Shown: piece after piece, positions 28,398 to 42,460 of the stretch | Layout of the letters: each line of letters begins with the position of its first letter | How positions within the stretch are numbered: position 1 is the stretch's first letter | Source of the DNA: Hydractinia symbiolongicarpus | Taxonomy: Eukaryota > Cnidaria > Hydrozoa > Anthoathecata > Hydractiniidae | DNA: 64,000 nucleotides | Direction of reading: 5' to 3' | Assembly: GCF_029227915.1 (NCBI RefSeq) | Contig: NC_079881.1 | Coordinates: 28,993,501-29,057,500, forward strand | Translations under genes and position numbers: made by a program | The notes under the pieces: generated by a model | Told to the model about the DNA's origin: nothing | Database searches by the model: none | What the model saw: only the letters and a program-made list of their open reading frames with translations

Positions 28398-31300
28398 CTG
28401 ATTATGGACTGTGACCTTAAAAATGTGAAAGTGACGCAATTGGACTCCAAGAAATAACATTCTTCTTAATTTGACATGACTGCCGAAACTCAGCGATTAC
28501 ACTAGGCGCTGTGGTAGCGCTTCATTTAAAAATTTAGATAAATAAGACAATTTTTACTGTAGGACCAATCCTATCCGTTATCGCGCGCTGAAGAAATAGC
28601 AATAGTTTCAAAAACTACTTTTCATTGACTTTGTAGCGGTGTCAGTCCGTTTGAGTTACAACGGTTGGGTCACATATTCGTACCAACATGTATTTAGCGA
28701 TATTTATCTGATATTACTAGGTTGCATCGCTTTAAACAATGAAACGATTGACTGTGGGACTTAATTGAACTGATTATGGACTGTGACCTTAAAAATGTGA
28801 AAGTAAGACAATTGGACTCCAAGAAATAACATTCTTCTTAATTTGACATGACTGCCGAAACTCAGTGATTACACAAGGCGCTGTGGTAGCGCTTCATTTA
28901 AAAATTTAGATTAATAAGTCATTTTTTACTGTGGGACCAATCCTAGCCGTTATCGCGCGCTGAAGAAATAGCGACAGTTTCAAAAACTACATTTCATTGG
29001 CTTTCTAACGGTGTCAGTACGTTTCAGTTACAACGGTTGGGTCACCTATTCGTACCAACATGTATTTAACGATATTTTTCTGATATTACTAGGTTGCATC
29101 GCTTTTAACAGTAAAACGATTGACTGTGGGACTTAATAGAACTAACTTTGGACTGCGACCTGATAAATATGATAAATGAGACAATTGGACTCCAAGAAAT
29201 AACATTCTTTTTAATTTGACGTGATTGCCGGAACTCAGCGATTATACTGGGCGCTGTGGTACCGCTTCATTTAAAAATTTAGATAAATAAGGCATTTTTT
29301 AGTGTGGGACCAATCTTATCCGTAAGCGCGCGCTGAAATAATAGAGACAGTTTCAAATACTAAATTTCACTGACTTTCTAACGGTGTCAGTCCGTTTGAG
29401 TTTCAACAGTTGGGTCACATATTCGTACCAACATGTATATAGCGATATTTATCTGATATTAATAGGTTGCATTGCTTTTAACAGTGAAACGATTGACTGT
29501 GGGACTTAGTTGAACTGATTATGGACTGCGACCTTAAAAATGTGAAAGTGAGACAATTGGACTCCAAGAAATAACATTCTTTTTAACTTGACGTGATTGC
29601 CGGAACTCAGCGATTATACTGGGCGCTGTGGTACCGCTTCATTTAAAAATTTAGATAAATAAAGCATTCTTTACTCTGGGACCAATCCTATTCGTTAGCG
29701 CGCTGAAATAATAGAGACAGTTTCAAATACTACATTTCATTGACTTTCTAACCGTGTCAGTCCGTTTGAGTTACAACGGTTGGGTCACCTATTCGTACCA
29801 ACATGTACTTAGCGATATTTTTCTGATATTACTAGGTTGCATCGCTTTTAACAGTAAAACGATTGACTGTGGGACTTAATTGAACTAACTTTGGACTGCG
29901 ACCTGATAAATATGATAAATGAGACAATTGGACTCCAAGAAATAACATTCTTCTTAACTTGACGTGATTGCCGGAACTCAGCGATTATACTGGGCGCTGT
30001 GGTAGCGCTTCATTTAAAAACTTAGATTATTGAGTCATTTATTGCTGTGGGACCAATCCTAGCCGTTATCGCACGCTGAAGAGATAGCGACAGCTTCAAA
30101 AACTACATTTCATTGACTTTCTAACGGTGTCAGTCCGTTTGAGTTACAACGGTTGGGTCACCTATTCGTACTAACATGTATTTAGCGATATTTTTCTGAT
30201 ATTACTAGGTTGCATCGCTTTTAACAATGAAACGATTGACTGTGGGACTTAATTGAACTGATTATGGACTGTGACCTTAAAAATGTGAAAGTGAGACAAT
30301 TGGACTCCAAGAAATAACATTCTTCTTAACTTGACGTGATTGCCGGAACTCAGCGATTATACTGGGCGCTGTGGTAGCGCTTCATTTAAAAACTTAGATT
30401 ATTGAGTCATTTATTACTGTGGGACTAATCCTAGCCGTTATCGCACGCTGAAGAAATAGCGACAGTTTCAAAAAGTACATTTCATTGACTTTCTAACGGT
30501 GTCAGTCCGTTTGAGTTGCAACGGTTGGGTCACCTATTCGTACCAACATGTATTTAGCGATATTTTTCTGATATTACTAGGTTGCATCGCTTTTAACAGT
30601 AAAACGATTGACTGTGGGACTTAATTGAACTAACTTTGGACTGCGACCTGATAAATATGATAAATGAGACAATTGGACTCCAAGAAATAACATTCTTCTT
30701 AATTTGACGTGATTGCCGGAACTCAGCGATTATACTGGGCGCTGTGGTACCTCTTCATTTAAAAATTTAGATAAATAAGGCATTCTTTACTGTGGGACCA
30801 ATCCTATCCGTTAGCGCGCGCTGAAATAATAGAGACAGTTTCAAATACTACATTTCACTGACTTTCTAACGGTGTCAGTCCGTTTGAGTTTCAACAGTTG
30901 GGTCACATATTCGTACTAACATGTATATAGCGATATTTATCTGATATTACTAGGTTGCATTGCTTTTAACAGTGAAACGATTGACTGTGGGACTTAATTG
31001 AACTGATTATGGACTGTGACCTTAAAAATGTGAAAGTGAGACAATTGGACTCCAAGAAATAACATTCTTCTTAACTTGACGTGATTGCCGGAACTCAGCG
31101 ATTATACTGGGCGCTGTGGTAGCGCTTCATTTAAAAACTTAGATTATTGAGTCATTTATTACTGTGGGACCAATCCTAGCCGTTATCGCACGCTGAAGAA
31201 ATAGCGGCAGTTTCAAAAACTACATTTCATTGACTTTCTAACGGTGTCAGTCCATTTGAGTTACAACGGTTGGGTCACCTATTCGTACTAACATGTATTT

Positions 31301-32189
31301 AGCGATATTTTTCTGATATTACTAGGTTGCATCGCTTTTAACAATGAAACGATTGACTGTGGGACTTAATTGAACAAACTTTGGACTGCGACCTGATAAA
31401 TGTATTAAATAAAAAAAATTTGACTCCAAGAAATAACATTCTTCTTAATTTGACATGATTGCCTGAACTCAGCGATTACACTGGGCGCCGTGGTAGCGTT
31501 TCTTTTAAAAATTCAGATTAATGAGTCATTTGTTACTGTGGGACCAATCCTAGCCGTTAGCGCGCGCTAAAGTAATACAGACAGTTTCAAATACTACATT
31601 TCACTGACTTTCTAACGGTGTCAGTCCATTTCAGTTTCAACAGTTGGGTCACATATTCGTACCAACATGTATTTAGCGCTATTTATCCGATATTACTAGG
31701 TTGCATCGCTTTTAACAGTAAAACGATTGACTGTGGGACTTAATTGAACTAACTTTGGACTGCGACCTGATAAATATGATAAATGAGACAATTGGACTCC
31801 AAGAAATAACATTCTTCTTAATTTGACGTGATTGCCGGAACTCAGCGATTATACTGGGCGCTGTGGTACCTCTTCATTTAAAAATTTAGATAAATAAGGC
31901 ATTCTTTACTGTGGGACCAATCCTATCCGTTAGCGCGCGCTGAAATAATAGAGACAGTTTCAAATACTACATTTCACTGACTTTCTAACGGTGTCAGTCC
32001 GTTTGAGTTTCAACAGTTGGGTCACATATTCGTACCAACATGTATATAGCGATATTTATCTGATATTACTAGGTTGCAATGCTTTTAACAGTGAAACGAT
32101 TGACTGTGGGACTTAATTGAACTGATTATGGACTGTGACATTAAAAATGGGAAAGTGAGACAATTGGACTCCAAGAAATAACATTCTTC

Positions 32190-35100
32190 TTAACTTGACG
32201 TGATTGCCGGAACTCAGCGATTATACTGGGCGCTGTGGTAGCGCTTCATTTAAAAACTTAGATTATTGAGTCATTTATTACTGTGAGACCAATCCTAGCC
32301 GTTATCGCACGCTGAAGAAATAGCGACAGTTTCAAAAACTACATTTCATTGACTTTCTAACGGTGTCAGTCCGTTTGAGTTACTACGGTTGGGTCACCTA
32401 TTCGTACCAACATGTACTTAGCGATATTTTTCTGATATTACTAGGTTGCATCGCTTTTAACAGTAAAACGATTGACTGTGGGACTTAATTGAACTGATTA
32501 TGGACTGTGACCTTAAAAATGTGAAAGTGAGACAATTGGACTCCAAGAAATAACATTCTTCTTAACTTGACGTGATTGCCGGAACTCAGCGATTGTACTG
32601 GGCGCTGTGGTAGCGCTTCATTTAAAAACTTAGATTATTGAGTCATTTATTACTGTGAGACCAATCCTAGCCGTTATCGCACGCTGAAGAAATAGCGACA
32701 GTTTCAAAAACTACATTTCATTGACTTTCTAACGGTGTCAGTCCGTTTGAGTTACTACGGTTGGGTCACCTATTCGTACCAACATGTACTTAGCGATATT
32801 TTTCTGATATTACTAGGTTGCATCGCTTTTAACAGTAAAACGATTGACTGTGGGACTTAATTGAACTAACTTTGGACTGCGACCTGATAAATATGATAAA
32901 TGAGACAATTGGAATCCAAGAAATAACATTCTTCTTAATTTGACGTGATTGCCGGAACTCAGCGATTATACTGGGCGCTGTTGTACCGCTTCATTTAAAA
33001 ATTTAGATAAATAAGGCATTCTTTACTGTGGGACCAATCCTATCCGTTAGCGCGCGCTGAAATAATAGAGACAGTTTCAAATACTACATTTCACTGAATT
33101 TCTAACGGTGTCAGTCCGTTTGAGTTTCAACAGTTGGGTCACATATTCGTACCAACATGTATATAGCGATATTTATCTGATATTACTAGGTTGCATTGCT
33201 TTTAACAGTGAAACGATTGACTGTGGGACTTAATTGAACTAACTTTGGACTGCGACCTGATAAATGTATTAAATAAAAAAAATTGGACTCCAAGAAATAA
33301 CATTCTTCTTAATTTGACATGATTGCCTGAACTCAGCGATTACACTGGGCGCCGTGGTAGCGTTTCTTTTAAAAATTCAGATTAATGAGTCATTTGTTAC
33401 TGTGGGACCAATCCTAGCCGTTAGCGCGCGCTGAAGTAATACAGACAGTTTCAAATACTACATTTCACTGACTTTCTAACGGTGTCAGTCCGTTTCAGTT
33501 TCAACAGTTGGGTCACATATTCGTACCAACATGTATTTAGCGCTATTTATCCGATATTACTAGGTTGCATCGCTTTTAACAGTAAAACGATTGACTGTGG
33601 GACTTAATTGAACTAACTTTGGACTGCGACCTGATAAATATGATAAATGAGACAATTGGACTCCAAGAAATAACATTCTTCTTAATTTGACGTGATTGCC
33701 GGAACTCAGCGATTATACTGGGCGCTGTGGTACCTCTTCATTTAAAAATTTAGATAAATAAGGCATTCTTTACTGTGGGACCAATCCTATCCGTTAGCGC
33801 GCGCTGAAATAATAGAGACAGTTTCAAATACTACATTTCACTGACTTTCTAACGGTGTCAGTCCGTTTGAGTTTCAACAGTTGGGTCACATATTCGTACT
33901 AACATGTATATAGCGATATTTATCTGATATTACTAGGTTGCATTGCTTTTAACAGTGAAACGATTGACTGTGGGACTTAATTGAACTGATTATGGACTGT
34001 GACCTTAAAAATGTGAAAGTGAGACAATTGGACTCCAAGAAATAACATTCTTCTTAACTTGACGTGATTGCCGAAACTCAGCAATTATACTGGGCGCTGT
34101 GGTAGCGCTTCATTTAAAAATTTAGATAAATAAAGCATTCTTTACTGTGGGACCAATCCTATCCGTTAGCGCGCGCTGAAGAAATAGGGACAGTTTCAAA
34201 AAGTACATTTCATTGACTTTCTAACGGTGTCAGTCCGTTTTGAGTTACAACGCTTGGGTCACCTATTCGTACCAACATGTATTTAGCGATATTTTTCTGA
34301 TATTACTAGGTTGCATCGCTTTTAACAGTAAAACGGTTGACTGTGGGACTTAATTGAACTAACTTTGGACTGCGACCTGATAAATATGATAAATGAGACA
34401 ATTGGACTCCAAGAACTAACATTCTTCTTAATTTGACGTGATTGCCGGAACTCAGCGATTATACTGGGCGCTATGGTACCGCTTCATTTAAAAATTTAGA
34501 TAAATAAGGCATTCTTTACTGTGGGACCAATCCTATCCGTTAGCGCGCGCTGAAATAATAGAGATTTCAAATACTACATTTCACTGACTTTCTAACGGTG
34601 TCAGTCCGTTTGAGTTTCAACAGTTGGGTCACATATTCGTACCAACATGTATTTAGCGCTATTTTTCTAATATTACTAGGTTGCATCGCTTTTAACTATG
34701 AAACGATTGACTGTGGGACTTAATTGAACTACCTTTGGACTGTGACCTGATAAATGTGATAAATGGGACAATTGGACTCCAAGAAATAACATTCTTCTTA
34801 ATTTGACGTGATTGCCGAAACTCAGCGATTGCACTGGGCGCTGTGGTAGCGCTTCAATTATAAATTAAGATAAAAAAGTCATTCTTTACTGTGGGACCAA
34901 TCCTAGACGTTATCGCGCGCTGAAGAACTATCGACAGTTTCATAAACTACATTTCATTGACTTTCTAACGGTGTCAGTCCGTTTGAGTTATAACGGTTGG
35001 GTCACCTATTCGTACCAACGTGTATTTAGCGATATTTATCTGATATTACTAGGTTGCATCGCTTTAAACAATGAAACGATTGACTGTGGGACTTAATTGA

Positions 35101-37408
35101 ACTGATTATGGACTGTGACCTTAAAAATGTGAAAGTGAGACAATTGGACTCCAAGAAATAACATTCTTGTTAACTTGACGTGATTGCCGGAACTCAGCGA
35201 TTATACTGGGCGCTGTGGTAGCGCTTCATTTAAAAACTTAGATTATTGAGTCATTTATTACTGTGAGACCAATCCTAGCCGTTATCGCACGCTGAAGAAA
35301 TAGCGACAGTTTCAAAAACTACATTTCATTGACTTTCTAACGGTGTCAGTCCGTTTGAGTTACTACGGTTGGGTCACCTATTCGTACCAACATGTACTTA
35401 GCGATATTTTTCTGATATTACTAGGTTGCATCGCTTTTAACAGTAAAACGATTGACTGTGGGACTTAATTGAACTAACTTTGGACTGCGACCTGATAAAT
35501 ATGATAAATGAGACAATTGGAATCCAAGAAATAACATTCTTCTTAATTTGACGTGATTGCCGGAACTCAGCGATTATACTGGGCGCTGTTGTACCGCTTC
35601 ATTTAAAAATTTAGATAAATAAGGCATTCTTTACTGTTGGACCAATCCTATCCGTTAGCGCGCGCTGAAATAATAGAGACAGTTTCAAATACTACATTTC
35701 ACTGAATTTCAAACGGTATCAGTCCGTTTGAGTTTCAACAGTTGGGTCACATATTCGTACCAACATGTATATAGCGATATTTATCTGATATTACTAGGTT
35801 GCATTGCTTTTAACAGTGAAACGATTGACTGTGGGACTTAATTGAACTAACTTTGGACTGCGACCTGATAAATGTATTAAATAAAAAAAATTGGACTCCA
35901 AGAAATAACATTCTTCTTAATTTGACATGATTGCCTGAACTCAGCGATTACACTGGGCGCCGTGGTAGCGTTTCTTTTAAAAATTCAGATTAATGAGTCA
36001 TTTGTTACTGTGGGACCAATCCTAGCCGTTAGCGCGCGCTGAAGTAATACAGACAGTTTCAAATACTACATTTCACTGACTTTCTAACGGTGTCAGTCCG
36101 TTTCAGTTTCAACAGTTGGGTCACATATTCGTACCAACATGTATTTAGCGCTATTTATCCGATATTACTAGGTTGCATCGCTTTTAACAGTAAAACGATT
36201 GACTGTGGGACTTAATTGACCTAACTTTGGACTGCGACCTGATAAATATGATAAATGAGACAATTGGACTCCAAGAAATAACATTCTTCTTAATTTGACG
36301 TGATTGCCGGAACTCAGCGATTATACTGGGCGCTGTGGTACCTCTTCATTTAAAAATTTAGATAAATAAGGCATTCTTTACTGTGGGACCAATCCTATCC
36401 GTTAGCGCGCGCTGAAATAATAGAGACAGTTTCAAATACTACATTTCACTGACTTTCTAACGGTGTCAGTCCGTTTGAGTTTCAACAGTTGGGTCACATA
36501 TTCGTACCAACATGTATATAGCGATATTTATCTGATATTACTAGGTTGCATTGCTTTTAACAGTGAAACGATTGACTGTGGGACTTAATTGAACTGATTA
36601 TGGACTGTGACCTTAAAAATGCGAAAGTGAGACAATTGGACTCCAAGAAATAACATTCTTCTTAACTTGACGTGATTGCCGAAACTCAGCGATTATACTG
36701 GGCGCTGTGGTAGCGCTTCATTTAAAAATTTAGATAAATAAAGCATTCTTTACTGTGGGACCAATCCTATCCGTTAGCGCGCGCTGAAGAAATAGGGACA
36801 GTTTCAAAAAGTACATTTCATTGACTTTCTAACGGTGTCAGTCCGTTTTGAGTTACAACGGTTGGGTCACCTATTCGTACCAACATGTATTTAGCGATAT
36901 TTTTCTGATATTACTAGGTTGCATCGCTTTTAACAGTAAAACGATTGACTGTGGGACTTAATTGAACTAACTTTGGACTGCGACCTGATAAATATGATAA
37001 ATGAGACAATTGGACTCCAAGAAATAACATTCTTCTTAATTTGACGTGATTGCCGGAACTCAGCGATTATACTGGGCGCTATGGTACCGCTTCATTTAAA
37101 AATTTAGATAAATAAGGCATTCTTTACTGTGGGACCAATCCTATCCGTTAGCGCGCGCTGAAATAATAGAGATTTCAAATACTACATTTCACTGACTTTC
37201 TAACGGTGTCAGTCCGTTTGAGTTTCAACAGTTGGGTCACATATTCGTACCAACATGTATTTAGCGCTATTTTTCTAATATTACTAGGTTGCATCGCTTT
37301 TAACTATGAAACGATTGACTGTGGGACTTAATTGAACTACCTTTGGACTGTGACCTGATAAATGTGATAAATGGGACAATTGGACTCCAAGAAATAACAT
37401 TCTTCTTA
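32190..37408. repeat. HOR block: 7-monomer unit of 2608 bp, two copies
   Basis: A 4-bp deletion variant (gagatttcaaatac in place of gagacagtttcaaatac) occurs at 34561 and 37169. The tgtgagaccaatcc variant near 32654 and 35262, ggaatccaag near 32911 and 35519, and the cgccgtggtagcgtttc variant near 33350 and 35958 recur at the same 2608-bp offset. The clearest match is 32490-34800 with 35100-37408. It lies in the first copy of the 8.94-kb duplication. Confidence 0.78.
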
Positions 37409-40219
37409 ATTTGACATGACTGCCGAAACTCAGCGATTACACTAGGCGCTGTGGTAGCGCTTCATTTAAAAATTTAGATAAATAAGACAATTTTTACTGT
37501 AGGACCAATCCTATCCGTTATCGCGCGCTGAAGAAATAGCAATAGTTTCAAAAACTACTTTTCATTGACTTTGTAGCGGTGTCAGTCCGTTTGAGTTACA
37601 ACGGTTGGGTCACATATTCGTACCAACATGTATTTAGCGATATTTATCTGATATTACTAGGTTGCATCGCTTTAAACAATGAAACGATTGACTGTGGGAC
37701 TTAATTGAACTGATTATGGACTGTGACCTTAAAAATGTGAAAGTAAGACAATTGGACTCCAAGAAATAACATTCTTCTTAATTTGACATGACTGCCGAAA
37801 CTCAGTGATTACACTAGGCGCTGTGGTAGCGCTTCATTTAAAAATTTAGATTAATAAGTCATTTTTTACTGTGGGACCAATCCTAGCCGTTATCGCGCGC
37901 TGAAGAAATAGCGACAGTTTCAAAAACTACATTTCATTGGCTTTCTAACGGTGTCAGTCCGTTTCAGTTACAACGGTTGGGTCACCTATTCGTACCAACA
38001 TGTATTTAACGATATTTTTCTGATATTACTAGGTTGCATCGCTTTTAACAGTAAAACGATTGATTGTGGGACTTAATAGAACTAACTTTGGACTGCGACC
38101 TGATAAATATGATAAATGAGACAATCGGACTCCAAGAAATAACATTCTTTTTAATTTGACGTGATTGCCGGAACTCAGCGATTATACTGGGCGCTGTGGT
38201 ACCGCTTCATTTTAAAATTTAGATAAATAAGGCATTCTTTAGTGTGGGACCAATCTTATCCGTTAGCGCGCGCTGAAATAATAGAGACAGTTTCAAATAC
38301 TAAATTTCACTGACTTTCTAACGGTGTCAGTCCGTTTGAGTTTCAACAGTTGGGTCACATATTCGTACCAACATGTATATAGCGATATTTATCTGATATT
38401 AATAGGTTGCATTGCTTTTAACAGTGAAACGATTGACTGTGGGACTTAATTGAACTAACTTTGGACTGCGACCTGATAAATATGATAAATGAGACAATTG
38501 GACTCCAAGAAATAACATTCTTCTTAACTTGACGTGATTGCTGGAACTCAGCGATTATACTGGGCGCTGTGGTAGCGCTTCATTTAAAAACTTAGATTAT
38601 TGAGTCATTTATTACTGTGGGACCAATCCTAGCCGTTATCGCACGCTGAAGAGATAGCGACAGTTTCAAAAACTACATTTCATTGACTTTTTAACGGTGT
38701 CAGTCCGTTTGAGTTACAACGGTTGGGTCACCTATTCGTACCAACATGTACTTAGCGATATTTTTCTGATATTACTAGGTTGCATCGCTTTTAACAGTAA
38801 AACGATTGACTGTGGGACTTAATTGAACTAACTTTGGACTGCGACCTGATAAATATGATAAATGAGACAATTGGACTCCAAGAAATAACATTCTTCTTAA
38901 CTTGACGTGATTGCCGGAACTCAGCGATTATACTGGGCGCTGTGGTACCTCTTCATTTAAAAATTTAGATAAATAAGGCATTCTTTACTGTGGGACCAAT
39001 CCTGTCCGTTAGCGCGCGCTGAAATAATAGAGACAGTTTCAAATACTACATTTCACTGACTTTCTAACGGTGTCAGTCCGTTTGAGTTTCAACAGTTGGG
39101 TCACATATTCGTACTAACATGTATATAGCGATATTTATCTGATATTACTAGGTTGCATTGCTTTTAACAGTGAAACGATTGACTGTGGGACTTAATTAAA
39201 CTGATTATGGACTGTGACCTTAAAAATGTGAAAGTGAGACAATTGGACTCCAAGAAATAACATTCTTCTTAACTTGACGTGATTGCCGGAACTCAGCGAT
39301 TATACTGGGCGCTGTGGTAGCGCTTCATTTAAAAACTTAGATTGTTGAGTCATTTATTACTGTGGGACCAATCCTAGCCGTTATCGCACGCTGAAGAAAT
39401 AGCGGCAGTTTCAAAAACTACATTTCATTGACTTTCTAACGGTGTCAGTCCATTTGAGTTACAACGGTTGGGTCACCTATTCGTACTAACATGTATTTAG
39501 CGATATTTTTCTGATATTACTAGGTTGCATCGCTTTTAACAATGAAACGATTGACTGTGGGACTTAATTGAACAAACTTTGGACTGCGACCTGATAAATG
39601 TATTAAATAAAAAAAATTTGACTCCAAGAAATAACATTCTTCTTAATTTGACATGATTGCCTGAACTCAGCGATTACACTGGGCGCCGTGGTAGCGTTTC
39701 TTTTAAAAATTCAGATTAATGAGTCATTTGTTACTGTGGGACCAATCCTAGCCGTTAGCGCGCGCTAAAGTAATACAGACAGTTTCAAATACTACATTTC
39801 ACTGACTTTCTAACGGTGTCAGTCCATTTCAGTTTCAACAGTTGGGTCACATATTCGTACCAACATGTATTTAGCACTATTTCTCCGATATTACTAGGTT
39901 GCATCGCTTTTAACAGTAAAACGATTGACTGTGGGACTTAATTGAACTAACTTTGGACTGCGACCTGATAAATATGATAAATGAGACAATTGGACTCCAA
40001 GAAATAACATTCTTCTTAATTTGACGTGATTGCCGGAACTCAGCGATTATACTGGGCGCTGTGGTACCTCTTCATTTAAAAATTTAGATAAATAAGGCAT
40101 TCTTTACTGTGGGACCAATCCTATCCGTTAGCGCGCGCTGAAATAATAGAGACAGTTTCAAATACTACATTTCACTGACTTTCTAACGGTGTCAGTCCGT
40201 TTGAGTTTCAACAGTTGGG

Positions 40220-42460
40220 TCACATATTCGTACCAACATGTATATAGCGATATTTATCTGATATTACTAGGTTGCAATGCTTTTAACAGTGAAACGATTG
40301 ACTGTGGGACTTAATTGAACTGATTATGGACTGTGACCTTAAAAATGTGAAAGTGAGACAATTGGACTCCAAGAAATAACATTCTTCTTAACTTGACGTG
40401 ATTGCCGGAACTCAGCGATTATACTGGGCGCTGTGGTAGCGCTTCATTTAAAAACTTAGATTATTGAGTCATTTATTACTGTGAGACCAATCCTAGCCGT
40501 TATCGCACGCTGAAAAAATAGCGACAGTTTCAAAAACTACATTTCATTGACTTTCTAACGGTGTCAGTCCGTTTGAGTTACTACGGTTGGGTCACCTATT
40601 CGTACCAACATGTACTTAGCGATATTTCTCTGATATTACTAGGTTGCATCGCTTTTAACAGTAAAACGATTGACTGTGGGACTTAATTGAACTAACTTTG
40701 GACTGCGACCTGATAAATATGATAAATGAGACAATTGGAATCCAAGAAATAACATTCTTCTTAATTTGACGTGATTGCCGGAACTCAGCGATTATACTGG
40801 GCGCTGTTGTACCGCTTCATTTAAAAATTTAGATAAATAAGGCATTCTTTACTGTGGGACCAATCCTATCCGTTAGCGCGCGCTGAAATAATAGAGACAG
40901 TTTCAAATACTACATTTCACTGAATTTCTAACGGTGTCAGTCCGTTTGAGTTTCAACAGTTGGGTCACATATTCGTACCAACATGTATATAGCGATATTT
41001 ATCTGATATTACTAGGTTGCATTGCTTTTAACAGTGAAACGATTGACTGTGGGACTTAATTGAACTAACTTTGGACTGCGACCTGATAAATGTATTAAAT
41101 AAAAAAAATTGGACTCCAAGAAATAACATTCTTCTTAATTTGACATGATTGCCTGAACTCAGCGATTACACTGGGCGCCGTGGTAGCGTTTCTTTTAAAA
41201 ATTCAGATTAATGAGTCATTTGTTACTGTGGGACCAATCCTAGCCGTTAGCGCGCGCTGAAGTAATACAGACAGTTTCAAATACTACATTTCACTGACTT
41301 TCTAACGGTGTCAGTCCGTTTCAGTTTCAACAGTTGGGTCACATATTCGTACCAACATGTATATAGCGATATTTATCTGATATTACTAGGTTGCAATGCT
41401 TTTAACAGTGAAACGATTGACTGTGGGACTTAATTGAACTGATTATGGACTGTGACCTTAAAAATGTGAAAGTGAGACAATTGGACTCCAAGAAATAACA
41501 TTCTTCTTAACTTGACGTGATTGCCGGAACTCAGCGATTATACTGGGCGCTGTGGTAGCGCTTCATTTAAAAACTTAGATTATTGAGTCATTTATTACTG
41601 TGAGACCAATCCTAGCCGTTATCGCACGCTGAAAAAATAGCGACAGTTTCAAAAACTACATTTCATTGACTTTCTAACGGTGTCAGTCCGTTTGAGTTAC
41701 TACGGTTGGGTCACCTATTCGTACCAACATGTACTTAGCGATATTTCTCTGATATTACTAGGTTGCATCGCTTTTAACAGTAAAACGATTGACTGTGGGA
41801 CTTAATTGAACTAACTTTGGACTGCGACCTGATAAATATGATAAATGAGACAATTGGAATCCAAGAAATAACATTCTTCTTAATTTGACGTGATTGCCGG
41901 AACTCAGCGATTATACTGGGCGCTGTTGTACCGCTTCATTTAAAAATTTAGATAAATAAGGCATTCTTTACTGTGGGACCAATCCTATCCGTTAGCGCGC
42001 GCTGAAATAATAGAGACAGTTTCAAATACTACATTTCACTGAATTTCTAACGGTGTCAGTCCGTTTGAGTTTCAACAGTTGGGTCACATATTCGTACCAA
42101 CATGTATATAGCGATATTTATCTGATATTACTAGGTTGCATTGCTTTTAACAGTGAAACGATTGACTGTGGGACTTAATTGAACTAACTTTGGACTGCGA
42201 CCTGATAAATGTATTAAATAAAAAAAATTGGACTCCAAGAAATAACATTCTTCTTAATTTGACATGATTGCCTGAACTCAGCGATTACACTGGGCGCCGT
42301 GGTAGCGTTTCTTTTAAAAATTCAGATTAATGAGTCATTTGTTACTGTGGGACCAATCCTAGCCGTTAGCGCGCGCTGAAGTAATACAGACAGTTTCAAA
42401 TACTACATTTCACTGACTTTCTAACGGTGTCAGTCCGTTTCAGTTTCAACAGTTGGGTCA
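40220..42460. repeat. Tandem 3-monomer (1119 bp) duplication
   Basis: gttgcaatgc occurs at 40271 and 41390. The ctgaaaaaatagcg variant near 40511 and 41630 and the gatatttctctg variant near 40621 and 41740 follow at the same offset. The two copies are almost identical. This trimer gain accounts for one of the offset steps in the long-range duplication. Confidence 0.8.
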